Shown piece by piece: positions 45,985 through 56,100 of a stretch of DNA of 64,000 nt; the stretch's first letter is position 1, and every line of letters starts with the position of its first letter. This stretch comes from Flavimaribacter sediminis. GTDB taxonomy: Bacteria; Pseudomonadota; Alphaproteobacteria; Rhizobiales; Rhizobiaceae. The position numbers were made by a program, and so were the translations under genes. The notes beneath the pieces were generated by a model. The model saw only the letters and a list, made by a program, of their open reading frames with translations. It did no database searches and had not been told where the DNA came from. The stretch is taken from NCBI RefSeq assembly GCF_019492055.1, contig NZ_JAICBX010000002.1, positions 682,001 to 746,000 of the forward strand, read 5' to 3'.

Positions 45985-47001
45985 CTATCTCAAGGCCCGG
46001 CCGTCTACATCAAACTGGTGCAACCGATGCTCGGGAATTTGCAGCCCCACCTCATCGCCCACCTGGACCCCGTCGTCGCCGTCGACCCGCGCGACGAAGG
46101 TCAGATTGTCCGAAGCGGAAAGATAGAGCAGGCTTTCTCCGCCAAGCTGCTCCTTGACGTTCACCTTGGCGTCGAGATTACCCTGTCCGCGATTGACGAC
46201 CTCGAAATGTTCGGGTCGACAGCCAATGAAACGGGCTTCCGGCGCAAGCGTCAGACCCTTCAATCCATCCGGTTCGAAGACATTCATCGCCGGAGATCCG
46301 ATGAATTCGGCGACGAACTTGCTGACAGGCTTGTGGTACAACTCCATCGGCGTTCCAACCTGTTCAACGCGGCCCGCGTTGAGCACCACAATCTTGTCGG
46401 CCATGGTCATAGCCTCGACCTGGTCGTGGGTGACGTAGATCATGGTGGCGCCGAGCTGCCTGTGGAGCGCGCCCAACTCGACACGCATCTGGACGCGTAG
46501 CTTGGCGTCAAGATTGGACAGCGGCTCGTCAAAAAGAAACGCCTTGGGGTGCTTCACGATGGCCCGACCTATCGCGACGCGCTGCCGCTGGCCGCCTGAA
46601 AGCTGAGACGGCTTTCGGTCCAGATACTCTTCCAGCTGCAGGATACGGGCTGCTTCCGCTATGCGTTCAGCGCGTCTGGAGGGATCAACTCCATTGACCT
46701 TCATGCCGAATTCCATGTTCTGGCGCACCGACATGTGCGGATAAAGCGCATAGGACTGGAATACCATGGAGACATCGCGATCGACCGGCTCGGCTTTGGA
46801 AACATCTTTGCCTCCGATGATGATCGTACCTGAATCGATTGCCTCAAGCCCGGCAAGCGTGCGCAACAGCGTGGACTTGCCGCATCCAGACGGACCAACA
46901 AACACAACGAATTCACCATCGGCGATGTCGAGATCGACGTCGAAGAGCGCCTGAACCTTGCCGTAAAACTTGTTGATTTTCTTGATCTCGATCGACGCCA
47001 T
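45985..47001 (-). CDS. Sugar/polyol ABC transporter ATP-binding protein (UgpC/MsmK type)
   Basis: 338 residues from the ATG at 47001 (GGAGGAG upstream). Walker A GPSGCGKST, signature LSGGQRQRVAIGRAI, Walker B AFLFDEPLSNLD and a C-terminal TOBE regulatory domain. Encoded divergently from the binding protein and permeases it serves, with the HAD gene behind it, so the transporter is split over two transcripts sharing one 158-base control region. Confidence 0.92.
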   Translation of the reverse strand: MASIEIKKINKFYGKVQALFDVDLDIADGEFVVFVGPSGCGKSTLLRTLAGLEAIDSGTIIIGGKDVSKAEPVDRDVSMVFQSYALYPHMSVRQNMEFGMKVNGVDPSRRAERIAEAARILQLEEYLDRKPSQLSGGQRQRVAIGRAIVKHPKAFLFDEPLSNLDAKLRVQMRVELGALHRQLGATMIYVTHDQVEAMTMADKIVVLNAGRVEQVGTPMELYHKPVSKFVAEFIGSPAMNVFEPDGLKGLTLAPEARFIGCRPEHFEVVNRGQGNLDAKVNVKEQLGGESLLYLSASDNLTFVARVDGDDGVQVGDEVGLQIPEHRLHQFDVDGRALR

Positions 47002-47092
47002 GGCGTTCTCCTCCGATCTCCGGCCCGTGAAGTTTTCAGCGACAGGAGCGTGGCCTGTGAGCAAAAACTTCGTTGACACTTTCGTATAAAAG

Positions 47093-47127
47093 ATACATTT
47101 GTATGCGCACCGAGACAAATGATTGTC
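47093..47127. promoter_or_regulatory. Two dyads in the divergent transporter control region
   Basis: ATACA-TT-TGTAT (47093-47104) and GACAA-ATGA-TTGTC (47114-47127) have centres 22 bases apart, about two helical turns. A TTGACA hexamer lies just before them (47073-47078), a possible -35 box for the plus-strand genes. The SorC-type protein encoded at 50320 is the natural candidate to bind here. Confidence 0.5.
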
Positions 47128-47159
47128 AATCGGTTTGCTGATATTAGGGAGGTTATCTC

Positions 47160-48500
47160 ATGAAACTGAACAGACTCCTCTGCTCTGTCGCGCTGGCCAG
47201 CGTTATGGCCACCGGCGCGTTCGCTGACGATTCCGATTGGAGCTACAAGAAAGCCGCCGAGCCGTATGCCGGCACCACCATCGATGTGGTGTTTCTGCTG
47301 CGTCCGGGCTACGAGGCGATCGAGGCGATGATTCCGGAATTCGAGAACGAGACCGGCATAAAGGTCAACGTCATCAAGCATCCCTATGAGAACGCGCTTG
47401 GAGAACAAGTGCGCGATTTCGTGGCCGGTGGCGATCTCGATATCGCGTTGATCGACCTCGTCTGGATCGGCAACTTCGCCGAAAACGACTGGATTCTTCC
47501 GATCGAAAACTTCACGTCGAACGCTGCCATCACGGACCCCGACCTCGACCTCGATGACTTCTTCCCGCTGGTGCTCGACGCATTTGGAAGCTGGAATGGA
47601 ACCGTCTACGGTCTTCCTTTCGACAACTATTCGGGCCTTCTGTTCTACAACCGCTGCATGCTGGAAGAGGCTGGTTTCGACGGCCCGCCCGAAACCTGGA
47701 CCGAACTCAAGGACACCTATGGACCGGCGCTGACGAAAGACGGCAAATATGCTTTCGCACTGCAGTCCAAGCGCAATGAAACACAGTCCGCAGACAGCTT
47801 CGCGCGTGTGCTCTGGCCCTTCGGCGGCTCCTTCCTCGACGAGGAATTCAAGTCTAACCTCAACTCAGAGGAGTCCCAGACGGGTCTGAAATTCCGTCAG
47901 GATCTGATGCAGTACATGCCTGACGGCATCGTCGCCTATGACCACGCCGAAGCGGTCAACGGTTTCGCCCAGGGAGATGTGGCGATGATCACCGAATGGT
48001 CCGCATTCTACTCGACCGTGGTGTCGCCAGATACGTCCAGCGTCGCTGATTGCGTGGAAATCGCTCCCGAGCCTAAAGGTCCGGCTGGCCGCAAACCGGC
48101 GCTTGGCGGATTCTCTCTGGCTGTCGCCAGCCAGGCGGACGAAGCCGAACAGGCTGCGGCCTGGTTGTTCATTCAGTGGGCGACTTCAAAGGCCAATGCC
48201 CTTGAGTACCTGGAGCGCGGCGGCGTACCGGCGCGCCAGTCAGCCTACGAAGATCCGGCGCTGGCCGACAAGTACAAGTTCGTACCGGCGCTGGTAGAGA
48301 GCTGGCAGGACGGCGTGCCGGAGTTCCGCCCGCGTTTCGCCGAATGGCCGGAAATCACCGAAATCGTCCAGGAGTGGGGCACGAAGATGATGCTCGGCGA
48401 AGTGACAACCGAGGAAGGTGCTCAGGAAATCGGCTCCCGCATGGAGACCGTGCTTGAAGACGCCGGCTACTACTCCGGCGAAAAGCCGCTGGCGCAGTAG
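47160..48500 (+). CDS. Sugar/polyol ABC transporter substrate-binding protein (CUT1)
   Basis: 446 residues with a short signal peptide (LLCSVALASVMATGAFA) and a family 1 extracellular binding fold (GIKVNVIKHPYENALGEQVRDFVAGGDLDIALID). AGGGAGG lies 7 bases before the ATG. It delivers a carbohydrate or polyol to the two permeases downstream. A hairpin separates it from the first permease gene. Confidence 0.92.
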   Translation: MKLNRLLCSVALASVMATGAFADDSDWSYKKAAEPYAGTTIDVVFLLRPGYEAIEAMIPEFENETGIKVNVIKHPYENALGEQVRDFVAGGDLDIALIDLVWIGNFAENDWILPIENFTSNAAITDPDLDLDDFFPLVLDAFGSWNGTVYGLPFDNYSGLLFYNRCMLEEAGFDGPPETWTELKDTYGPALTKDGKYAFALQSKRNETQSADSFARVLWPFGGSFLDEEFKSNLNSEESQTGLKFRQDLMQYMPDGIVAYDHAEAVNGFAQGDVAMITEWSAFYSTVVSPDTSSVADCVEIAPEPKGPAGRKPALGGFSLAVASQADEAEQAAAWLFIQWATSKANALEYLERGGVPARQSAYEDPALADKYKFVPALVESWQDGVPEFRPRFAEWPEITEIVQEWGTKMMLGEVTTEEGAQEIGSRMETVLEDAGYYSGEKPLAQ

Positions 48501-48520
48501 GAAGCCATCTTCCCAAGCAA

Positions 48521-48551
48521 TGCGGAGACGGCGTATCGCGTCGTCTCCGCA
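48521..48551 (+). promoter_or_regulatory. Intercistronic stem-loop after the CUT1 binding-protein gene
   Basis: 10-bp perfect stem TGCGGAGACG / CGTCTCCGCA with an 11-base loop, 20 bases after the stop codon and about 23 before the permease start. As in other binding-protein transporter operons it may protect the upstream mRNA and lower permease expression. Confidence 0.6.
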
Positions 48552-48574
48552 ACCGACTTTTCCGGAGGAGCACC

Positions 48575-49441
48575 ATGCGCGCACAGGTTTCCAGACGCAC
48601 GATTTTCGCCTTTATCGGTCCGGCCGTGTTCGGCCTCGCCATTGTCGGAATCGCGCCGCTACTCTATGCGGGCTGGACTTCGCTTCATTTTTTTAATCTG
48701 ACAAAACTCAAGAGAATTAAGTTCATTGGCCTCGAAAACTATTGGAGCGTCCTGACCGACGAAGTTTTCTGGCAGGCCATGGGCAGAACGTTCTTTCTTC
48801 TCTGCACCGCGCTCCCGTTGCAGATCGCGCTCGGTCTGGGAATCGCGCTGATTTTGCACAAACCAGGACTTGGCCTGCTCAAGACGCTGGCGCGTCTGAG
48901 TCTCGTCCTGCCCATGGCGACGACCTACGCCGTCGTCGGCCTTCTGGGCCAGGTCATGTTCAATCAGAAATTCGGCGTCGTGAATCAGCTTATGGGCGGC
49001 GCCAATGTCAACTGGATCGGCGACCCGACCAACGCATTCGCCATGATCATCTTCTGGGATGTCTGGCAGTGGACGCCATTCGTCGCGCTTGTGCTTCTGG
49101 CCGGACTGACCATGGTTCCGGGCGAGGTGGAGGAAGCCGCGCGTCTTGAGACCAAGAGCTGGTGGGTCGTGTTGCGTCACGTTCAACTGCCATTTCTGCT
49201 GCCGGGACTCGTCGCGGTGCTGATCCTGCGCACAGCCGACACCTTGAAATTGTTCGACATGGTCTTCACTCTCACCCGAGGCGGTCCGGGATCGTCCACG
49301 GAATTCATATCGCTGATGATACAGCGCGTCGGCTTTCGCGGCTTCGATCAGGGACTGGCGTCGGCGCAGGCGATCATTCTGCTGATCATCACCATCGTTC
49401 TGGCGCAGATTTACATCCGCGTCTTCTACAAGGAGGTCTGA
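48575..49441 (+). CDS. Sugar ABC transporter permease (MalF/UgpA type)
   Basis: 288 residues, six transmembrane segments, EAA loop EEAARLETKSWWVVLRHVQLP. Preceded by a strong GGAGGAG. Inner-membrane half of the CUT1 importer; overlaps nothing but lies 3 bases before its partner. Confidence 0.92.
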   Translation: MRAQVSRRTIFAFIGPAVFGLAIVGIAPLLYAGWTSLHFFNLTKLKRIKFIGLENYWSVLTDEVFWQAMGRTFFLLCTALPLQIALGLGIALILHKPGLGLLKTLARLSLVLPMATTYAVVGLLGQVMFNQKFGVVNQLMGGANVNWIGDPTNAFAMIIFWDVWQWTPFVALVLLAGLTMVPGEVEEAARLETKSWWVVLRHVQLPFLLPGLVAVLILRTADTLKLFDMVFTLTRGGPGSSTEFISLMIQRVGFRGFDQGLASAQAIILLIITIVLAQIYIRVFYKEV

Positions 49442-49444
49442 GCG

Positions 49445-50263
49445 ATGAACACGTCCCGCTCCCTTCTCTGGCAGATTGTCCTGATCCTCGTCATTATCGC
49501 CGTCTGCGTCTTCCCGTTCTACTGGATGGTGACGACATCCCTGAAGACGCAGATCGTGGCGCTCGAGGCGCCGCCCGTATGGCTGTTCGAGCCGACGCTG
49601 CAGAATTACCGGGAAGCGCTGTTCGAAGACGCTGTGTTGAGAACGCTGATCAATTCTCTGATCATCGCAGTCTGCACGACGGCGCTGGCGCTTCTCCTCG
49701 GCGTGCCCGCCGCCTTCGCTCTGGCGCGTTTCGAGTTTCGCGGCAAGAAGGATCTGTGGTTCTGGTTCATCACCAACCGCATGGTTTCGCCGATCGTGCT
49801 GGCGCTACCGTTCTTTCTGATCGCCCGCAGCCTCAACCTTCTCGACAAGCACATTACGCTGATACTGATTTATCTGACGTTCAATCTGCCGATCGTCATC
49901 TGGATCGTCACCGATCAGTTTCGCGGCATTCCCTACGATCTCGACGAGGCCGCGCGGCTGGAGGGGGCGTCGCAGTTCACGATCATGCGCAAGATCTGTC
50001 TGCCTCTCGCCATGCCCGGCGTGGCGGTCTCGGCGATCTTCTCCTTCATCTTTTCCTGGAACGAACTGATGTTCGGCCTGATCCTGACGCGAACGGAGGC
50101 GAAAACCGCGCCTGCAATGGCGGTGTCTTTCATGGAAGGATACAACCTCCCCTACGGCAAGATCATGGCGACCTCCACGCTGATCGTCATCCCGGTGTTG
50201 ATCTTCGCGCTGATCGCCTCCAAACAACTTGTCAGGGGCCTGACCATGGGCGCGGTGAAGTGA
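49445..50263 (+). CDS. Sugar ABC transporter permease (MalG/UgpE type)
   Basis: 272 residues, six transmembrane segments, EAA loop DEAARLEGASQFTIMRKICLP. It follows the first permease by 3 bases, so translation is coupled. Completes the importer with the binding protein and the divergent ATPase. Confidence 0.92.
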   Translation: MNTSRSLLWQIVLILVIIAVCVFPFYWMVTTSLKTQIVALEAPPVWLFEPTLQNYREALFEDAVLRTLINSLIIAVCTTALALLLGVPAAFALARFEFRGKKDLWFWFITNRMVSPIVLALPFFLIARSLNLLDKHITLILIYLTFNLPIVIWIVTDQFRGIPYDLDEAARLEGASQFTIMRKICLPLAMPGVAVSAIFSFIFSWNELMFGLILTRTEAKTAPAMAVSFMEGYNLPYGKIMATSTLIVIPVLIFALIASKQLVRGLTMGAVK

Positions 50264-50319
50264 TAGGTAACGATGTCCGCCGTTTCGGCGGCTTCCACCC
50301 AATCGTCCGGTGAGGCGCC

Positions 50320-51309
50320 ATGTCGCGACGCATAAAGATTGACCAGATCGATGAAGAAGAGCAGCTTCTGGTTCGTCTCGCCTGGGCCTGCGAGTTCGAG
50401 GGCCTGACCCAGGCCGAAGCCGCCGAGCGGTTTGGCGTAACCCGTTTGCGGGTCAACAGGGCCCTGAGCGAAGTGCGGCAACGCGGAATATTACGCGTCA
50501 GCATTGATTCGATCTTCACCGCAGCGGTCAAACAGGAATGGCAACTCGAGCGCGCTTTCGGTTTGACGCGCGCTGTTGTCGTTCCGACGCCCGAGGATCC
50601 CGACGCTGTAACCACCCTGGTAAGCGCCGGACTCGGCAGTTACCTGGGCACGGTCCTTTCCGATCGGAGCATAACCGCGTTCGGCATGTCCTGGGGCAAC
50701 ACGCTGAACCTGGCGACCCGGTTCATCCGGCCTGTCGACCGCCCGGATCTCGAGATCGTCTCGGTGATGGGAGGCGTGACCCGCGGCTCCGACGTCAACG
50801 GCTACGAGATCACCACCCGCCTGGCAGACCTGTGCAATGCGGAGCACAGTTTTTTTACCGCGCCGCTCTTTGCCGGAAGCGCCGAGAGCCAGAAACTGTT
50901 CATGAAACAGGACGTGATCGTGGAAATGCTGGAGAAAATCCGTTCGTGTGGCGCGATCGCCCTGGCCACCGGAGATCTGTCCAGCTCTCTACTCGTTCGC
51001 GACGCGCTGCCCCGGGACATCGACAGTCGAGAGTTGATTGCCCTTGGCGGCGTCGGAGATATCATCGGTCATGTGCTCGACGCCGAAGGCCAGGTGATCG
51101 ACCATGAACTGAACCGCCGGGTTATCGGGGTATCCTTGGCTGACTTGCATGCAATCCCGAACGTCGTTCTCGCGGCGGGCGGCATGCATAAGGTTCCGAT
51201 CATTCGCGCAGCCCTTCTGCGCGGTTTCGTCGATACGCTTGTTACCGACGCTGACACGGCGGACGCATTGCTGTCTGCGCCAACACCGCCCGGCCGACCT
51301 GAAAATTGA
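50320..51309 (+). CDS. SorC/DeoR-type sugar-binding transcriptional regulator
   Basis: 329 residues: an N-terminal HTH (LTQAEAAERFGVTRLRVNRALSEVRQRG) and a C-terminal sugar-phosphate-binding domain with the SorC landmarks FGMSWGNTL and SVMGGVTRGSDVNGYEI. The ligand is probably a phosphorylated intermediate of the locus, for example ribulose phosphate. It should control both arms of the divergent region at 47002-47159, where two dyads are seen. Confidence 0.9.
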   Translation: MSRRIKIDQIDEEEQLLVRLAWACEFEGLTQAEAAERFGVTRLRVNRALSEVRQRGILRVSIDSIFTAAVKQEWQLERAFGLTRAVVVPTPEDPDAVTTLVSAGLGSYLGTVLSDRSITAFGMSWGNTLNLATRFIRPVDRPDLEIVSVMGGVTRGSDVNGYEITTRLADLCNAEHSFFTAPLFAGSAESQKLFMKQDVIVEMLEKIRSCGAIALATGDLSSSLLVRDALPRDIDSRELIALGGVGDIIGHVLDAEGQVIDHELNRRVIGVSLADLHAIPNVVLAAGGMHKVPIIRAALLRGFVDTLVTDADTADALLSAPTPPGRPEN

Positions 51310-51328
51310 TGAGTAAAAGGGGATAACA

Positions 51329-52372
51329 ATGTCCATTGCCCTGGTTCTGGAAGAAAAAGACAAGCTGACGCTCAGAGAGATCGCGTTGCCCGACGAGTTG
51401 GGTCCGGACGATGTCCGCATCGCAATCGACACAGTCGGCATCTGCGGCAGCGATGTGCATTACTATACCCACGGCAAGATCGGCCCGTTTGTGGTTCGCG
51501 AACCCATGGTGCTCGGTCATGAAGCCGCCGGCGTTGTCAGCGAGGTCGGCAGGCAGGTCAGACATCTTTCCGTCGGAGACCGGGTCTGCATGGAGCCCGG
51601 CGTTCCCAACATGGCCTCGAAAGCAGCAAAGATGGGCGTCTACAACGTCGATCCCGGCGTTCGCTTCTGGGCGACCCCGCCGGTGCATGGCTGCCTGACG
51701 CACTCCGTCGTCCATCCTGCTGCGTTTACCTATCGCCTGCCGGACCACATCAGTTTCGCCGAGGGCGCAATGGTGGAGCCTTTCGCTATTGGCATGCAGG
51801 CGGCCACTCGCGCCCGCATCAAACCGGGCGACGTTGCGCTCGTGACAGGCGCCGGCCCGATCGGGATCATGGCAGCGCTTGCAGCGCTGGCGGGCGGCTG
51901 CTCCAAGGTCTATATTTCCGACCTGGTGGACGAGAAGCTTGCGGTCGCAGCGCAATACGACAACATCCATCCCGTCAATGCGGCGCGCGATTCCGCCTCG
52001 GACGTGATCGCGGCGGCGACGAACGGATGGGGCGCAGATGTCGTGTTCGAATGCGCCGGCGCCGCGCAATCGGTACAGGCCGCGCTCGAGGCTGTGGCGC
52101 CGGCTGGATGCGTGGTCTGGGTGGGCATGCCGGTCGATCCCGTGCCCATGGATATCGTGCTCGCCCAGTCCAAGGAAATCCGAATGCAGACTGTTTTCCG
52201 ATACGCCAACATGTATGACCGGGCGATCGAGCTGCTGGCGTCAGGCAAGGTGGATCTCAAACCCCTGATATCGGAAACCTATGCATTCAAGGACAGCATT
52301 GCTGCATTCGATCGCGCCGTCGAGGCCCGTCCGACAGACGTCAAGATTCAGATCAAGATCGGGGAAGGATAG
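51329..52372 (+). CDS. Zinc-dependent polyol dehydrogenase (xylitol/sorbitol dehydrogenase-like)
   Basis: 347 residues, medium-chain dehydrogenase. Catalytic zinc ligands C39 ([10 protein letters not shown]) and H64-E65 (LGHEAAG) are present, as is the NAD motif [13 protein letters not shown]. The loop that holds four structural-zinc cysteines in many relatives is present but without cysteines ([18 protein letters not shown]), so no structural zinc is expected. Oxidises a polyol to a ketose; xylitol, sorbitol or arabitol are all possible. Confidence 0.9.
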   Translation: MSIALVLEEKDKLTLREIALPDELGPDDVRIAIDTVGICGSDVHYYTHGKIGPFVVREPMVLGHEAAGVVSEVGRQVRHLSVGDRVCMEPGVPNMASKAAKMGVYNVDPGVRFWATPPVHGCLTHSVVHPAAFTYRLPDHISFAEGAMVEPFAIGMQAATRARIKPGDVALVTGAGPIGIMAALAALAGGCSKVYISDLVDEKLAVAAQYDNIHPVNAARDSASDVIAAATNGWGADVVFECAGAAQSVQAALEAVAPAGCVVWVGMPVDPVPMDIVLAQSKEIRMQTVFRYANMYDRAIELLASGKVDLKPLISETYAFKDSIAAFDRAVEARPTDVKIQIKIGEG

Positions 52373-52375
52373 GCT

Positions 52376-52942
52376 ATGACGCCGCAAAGAGACACCCTTG
52401 TGGATCGCGTGCTCGCCGAGCTGCGACCGGGCTTGAGCGCAGAAGTGCTGGAGCAGGTCGACGATCTGGCGAGAGCTCTGACCGCAGCAAGACGCATTGC
52501 CTGTTATGGCGTCGGTCGAGAGGGACTGATGATGAAGGCGCTCGCAATGCGGCTTTTCCATCTCGGCCTCGACGCGCATGTCGTCGGCGACATGACGACG
52601 CCGCCGATGACCACACAAGACCTTCTCGTCGCAAGCGCTGGCCCCGGACATTTCTCGACCGTGGAAGCCCTGATGGATGTTGCAAAAGAGGCCGGCGCCA
52701 AAGTGATCTGTGTGACCGCCGAACCAGATGGCGTGGTCCCGAAGAAGGCCGACCTCGTCATACACCTGCCGGCGCAAACGATGGCCGCGGATCGTGGCGA
52801 CGCCGCCACCTCCATCCTGCCGATGGGGTCGCTCTACGAGGCGCTGATGTTCCTGTTCTTTGAAATACTGGTGCTCGATCTGCGCGACCGGATGGAAATT
52901 TCGCCGGACGCCATGCGCGCCAATCACACAAATCTGGAGTAA
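52376..52942 (+). CDS. SIS-domain sugar isomerase, 6-phospho-3-hexuloisomerase-like
   Basis: 188 residues, one SIS domain of the HxlB type ([30 protein letters not shown], then [15 protein letters not shown] near the end). HxlB isomerises arabino-3-hexulose 6-phosphate to fructose 6-phosphate. No HxlA synthase is nearby, so a related ketose phosphate from polyol oxidation may be its substrate. Starts 3 bases after the dehydrogenase. Confidence 0.88.
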   Translation: MTPQRDTLVDRVLAELRPGLSAEVLEQVDDLARALTAARRIACYGVGREGLMMKALAMRLFHLGLDAHVVGDMTTPPMTTQDLLVASAGPGHFSTVEALMDVAKEAGAKVICVTAEPDGVVPKKADLVIHLPAQTMAADRGDAATSILPMGSLYEALMFLFFEILVLDLRDRMEISPDAMRANHTNLE

Positions 52943-52945
52943 ACC

Positions 52946-53719
52946 GTGCCTGAGTGGGTCAAGCGATTCAGTCTTGCCGGGCGCACCGCGCTCGTAACCG
53001 GCGCCTCCTCTGGCATCGGCTGGGCGATCGCCGAGGTCTTTGCCGACGCGGGAGCCGATATCATCGGACATGGGCGTTCCAGGCAGCGACTTGACGATCT
53101 TTCGCGCATTGTCGAGGCGAAGGGACGACGTTTCACCGCCATCACCGGCGATCTCGCCAGCCCGGAAGAGACCGCCGACATCGCCGCCAGGGCGCTGGCG
53201 GCCAGCGGCGACCGGATCGATATCCTGGTCAATTCCGCCGGTGTTGCAATCACCGGACCGGTCGTCGAGTTTCAGCTCGAAGACTGGAACCGAACGCTCG
53301 CGGTTAATCTGACCGCGCCGTTTATTCTCGCAAAGTCGCTGCTGCCGGGGATGATGGCCCGCAAGCACGGAAAGATTATCAACATCTCGTCCCAGACAGG
53401 CGTTATCGCGCTTGAAGATCATGCCGCTTACGCCTCCTCGAAGGGAGGATTGAATGCGCTGACGAAGTCGCTGATGACGGAGGCTGCCCCACATAATATT
53501 CAGGTCAATGCGATCTGTCCGACCGTGGTGCTGACCGAGATGGGAAAGGAGCTCTGGTCATCTCCGGAAAAGAAAGACCCGTTCATCGCCGGCACTCCGC
53601 TCGGCCGCTTCGGTGAACCGGTAGAGATCGCCGATATGGCGCTGTATCTCGCGTCATCCGCCTCGGATCTGGTGAACGGAGCGATCATGATGATCGAGGG
53701 CGGCTATTCAAGCAAATGA
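52946..53719 (+). CDS. SDR-family polyol/sugar-acid dehydrogenase (gluconate 5-dehydrogenase-like)
   Basis: 257 residues from a GTG start 3 bases after the SIS gene. [15 protein letters not shown] cofactor motif, NSAG, catalytic Ser and Tyr in [23 protein letters not shown]. Close in pattern to gluconate 5-dehydrogenase and related polyol-oxidising SDRs. With its neighbours it suggests more than one polyol can be oxidised. Confidence 0.9.
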   Translation: MPEWVKRFSLAGRTALVTGASSGIGWAIAEVFADAGADIIGHGRSRQRLDDLSRIVEAKGRRFTAITGDLASPEETADIAARALAASGDRIDILVNSAGVAITGPVVEFQLEDWNRTLAVNLTAPFILAKSLLPGMMARKHGKIINISSQTGVIALEDHAAYASSKGGLNALTKSLMTEAAPHNIQVNAICPTVVLTEMGKELWSSPEKKDPFIAGTPLGRFGEPVEIADMALYLASSASDLVNGAIMMIEGGYSSK

Positions 53720-53729
53720 GGAGGACATC

Positions 53730-54458
53730 GTGTCGAACAGTCTGAAGGGCAAGACAGCCGCCATAACCGGCGCAGCGTCCGGCATCGGTCTGGCATGCGC
53801 GCGCCAATTGCTGGCAGAAGGCGCGAAAGTCGCGCTTGTCGACCGCGACGAGATTGCGCTTCGCAAGGTTTGCGCCGACCTCGGCGAGAACGCCTTTCCG
53901 GTTGTCACCGATCTGATGAACCCGGACAGCATCTCGGAAATGTTGCCGCAAATCCTCGACGAAGCGGGCGGCCTCCACATCTTCCACGCCAATGCGGGCG
54001 CCTATGTCGGTGGCGACATCCTCGAAGGCGACCCGGATCAGTGGGATCAGGTCCTCAATCTCAATATCAACGCCGCCTTCAGATCGGTTCGCGCCGTGCT
54101 GCCGCATATGGTTCAGCAAAATGCCGGCGACGTCATCATGACGAGTTCCGTCGCAGGCGTCATTCCTGTCGTTTGGGAGCCGATCTACACCGCCTCCAAA
54201 CATGCCGTGCAGGCTTTTACGCATACGGTGCGCCGTCAGATGTCGAAGCACGGCGTGCGTGTCGGCGCAATCCTGCCCGGTCCGGTGGTGACAGCGCTGC
54301 TGGACGACTGGCCGAAGGCGAAAATGGATCAGGCGCTCGCGGAGGGAAGCCTGATGCAGCCGCAGGAAGTCGCCGATTGCGTCGTGTTCATGCTCACACG
54401 GCCGAAGAACGTGACGATCCGCGATCTCGTGCTTCTGCCGAATGCGGTGGATCTCTGA
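53730..54458 (+). CDS. SDR-family polyol dehydrogenase, ribitol 2-dehydrogenase-like
   Basis: 242 residues from a GTG start with GAGGA upstream. [20 protein letters not shown] in [11 protein letters not shown] (the usual NNAG is changed to HANAG), Ser-Tyr-Lys in [23 protein letters not shown]. The resemblance to ribitol dehydrogenases plus the ribulokinase-type gene two bases on suggests ribitol to D-ribulose. Family-level assignment is firm; substrate is inference. Confidence 0.88.
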   Translation: MSNSLKGKTAAITGAASGIGLACARQLLAEGAKVALVDRDEIALRKVCADLGENAFPVVTDLMNPDSISEMLPQILDEAGGLHIFHANAGAYVGGDILEGDPDQWDQVLNLNINAAFRSVRAVLPHMVQQNAGDVIMTSSVAGVIPVVWEPIYTASKHAVQAFTHTVRRQMSKHGVRVGAILPGPVVTALLDDWPKAKMDQALAEGSLMQPQEVADCVVFMLTRPKNVTIRDLVLLPNAVDL

Positions 54459-54460
54459 CG

Positions 54461-56086
54461 ATGTCCGATCCGGTTTTCATTGGTGTGGATGTCGGAACCG
54501 GAAGCGCGCGCGCGGGCATGTTCGACGCCGATGGCGTGCTGCTCGCCAGCCACAAGCACGACATCCGCATCTGGCGTGAAACCGGAGACATCGCCGAGCA
54601 GTCCTCGGACGATATCTGGTCGGCCGTCTGCGTCTCGGTTCGCGCCGTCCTGGAGGAAGCCGATATAGCCCCTGACAGGGTTGCGGGCATAGGATTCGAC
54701 GCCGCCTGCTCGCTGGTCGTGCTTGATGCGGACATGAAGCCGTTGAGCGTCAGCCGGTCCGGCGATGATGCTCGCAACGTCATCGTGTGGATGGACCATC
54801 GCGCCGTTGAACAGGCGGACCGGATCAACGTCCTAGGCCACCGGGTTCTCGATTATGTCGGAGGGCGGATTTCGCCGGAAATGCAGACGCCGAAGCTGCT
54901 TTGGCTCAAGGAAAACATGCCGGAGACATACCATCGCGCCGGTCAGTTTTTCGATCTGCCGGATTTCCTGACCTGGGCCGCGACCGGCTCGCTGGCGCGT
55001 TCGGCATGCACGGTCACCTGCAAATGGACCTACCTCGCCCATGAAGGCGCATGGGATTCAAGCTATTTCAGAGAGATCGGCCTGGGCGAGTTGCCCGCAG
55101 AAAACTACGCCCGAATCGGGCGGGCAATCCTCTCGCCCGGCGCGCCACTCGGCAACGGCCTGGCACAAGAAGCAGCCGACGCGCTTGGACTGCTCGCCGG
55201 CACAGCGGTCGGAGCCGGCCTGATCGACGCCCACGCCGGAGGCGTAGGTACTGTCGGGGCGGATCACGCCGCCGGCCCGGAACGGACGATGGCGTATGTT
55301 TTCGGCACGTCCGCCTGCACGATGTCCTCTTCAAGTGAGGCGCATTTCGTACCCGGAGTATGGGGACCATACTTCTCCGCCATGGTTCCGGGCTTGTGGC
55401 TGAGCGAAGGCGGTCAGTCGGCGGCGGGCGAAGCGATCGCTCATCTCATTGCGACGCACCCGGCGCGGGCCGAAGCCGAAGCCCTGGCCGAGGCGGCGGG
55501 CGAAACCGTGCAAGGCTATCTTCTGGCGGAGGTCGAACGCAGGCATCCTGAGGCAAGCGGAGCCGTAACACTTGCAGGAAGCCGCATTGTCGTGCCCGAT
55601 TTCCTGGGCAATCGCGCGCCTTACGCCGATCCGCACGCCACAGCTGTCATATCGGGACTTACGCTGGAAAACGGGCTCGACGATCTCATCGCGTCTTATG
55701 TGGCCGCTGTTCTCGGCGTCGGTTACGGGCTTCGCAAAATCCTTGATACCCAGAGCGCGCATGGCGTTACGCCCGGCGCGGTGGTTCTCAGCGGAGGCGC
55801 TGCGGAAAGCGATACGGTCAAGCAGCTTCTGGCCGACGCCTGCGGACGGCCGGTGCTTTCGACGACATCCCCTGCTCCCGTGCTTCTCGGAGCCGCCATG
55901 CTTGGCGCAATTGCTTCCGGTCATCAGCCGACCCTGCAGGACTGCATGCGCACAATGTCGCATGTCGGAGCGCGGTTCGAGCCAGCCGACGGGCGAATTG
56001 CGGCAATCCATGCCGAGCGTCTGAAAGCCTATGACGCATTTCAGGACGCAGAGCGCGCTTTGCGCGCGGGTCTATCATCCATTTAG
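54461..56086 (+). CDS. FGGY-family carbohydrate kinase, D-ribulokinase-like
   Basis: 541 residues from the ATG at 54461; the frame stays open for 666 bases upstream but that part is a shadow of the SDR gene. Both actin-like ATPase lobes are present: GVDVGTGSARAGMFD at the start, the VIVWMDHRAVEQADRI sugar-binding segment typical of ribulokinases, and LSGGAAESDTVKQLLAD near the C-terminus. Phosphorylates a ketopentose, probably D-ribulose, with ATP. Confidence 0.92.
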   Translation: MSDPVFIGVDVGTGSARAGMFDADGVLLASHKHDIRIWRETGDIAEQSSDDIWSAVCVSVRAVLEEADIAPDRVAGIGFDAACSLVVLDADMKPLSVSRSGDDARNVIVWMDHRAVEQADRINVLGHRVLDYVGGRISPEMQTPKLLWLKENMPETYHRAGQFFDLPDFLTWAATGSLARSACTVTCKWTYLAHEGAWDSSYFREIGLGELPAENYARIGRAILSPGAPLGNGLAQEAADALGLLAGTAVGAGLIDAHAGGVGTVGADHAAGPERTMAYVFGTSACTMSSSSEAHFVPGVWGPYFSAMVPGLWLSEGGQSAAGEAIAHLIATHPARAEAEALAEAAGETVQGYLLAEVERRHPEASGAVTLAGSRIVVPDFLGNRAPYADPHATAVISGLTLENGLDDLIASYVAAVLGVGYGLRKILDTQSAHGVTPGAVVLSGGAAESDTVKQLLADACGRPVLSTTSPAPVLLGAAMLGAIASGHQPTLQDCMRTMSHVGARFEPADGRIAAIHAERLKAYDAFQDAERALRAGLSSI

Positions 56087-56100
56087 TACGGGAGGCGAAA

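Noticed and set aside
53795-54460. 222-codon in-frame extension upstream of the FGGY kinase (763-codon total)
   Set aside because: It lies wholly over the SDR gene in another frame; the translated extension is Arg/Pro-rich nonsense and the kinase signature begins exactly at the ATG at 54461.
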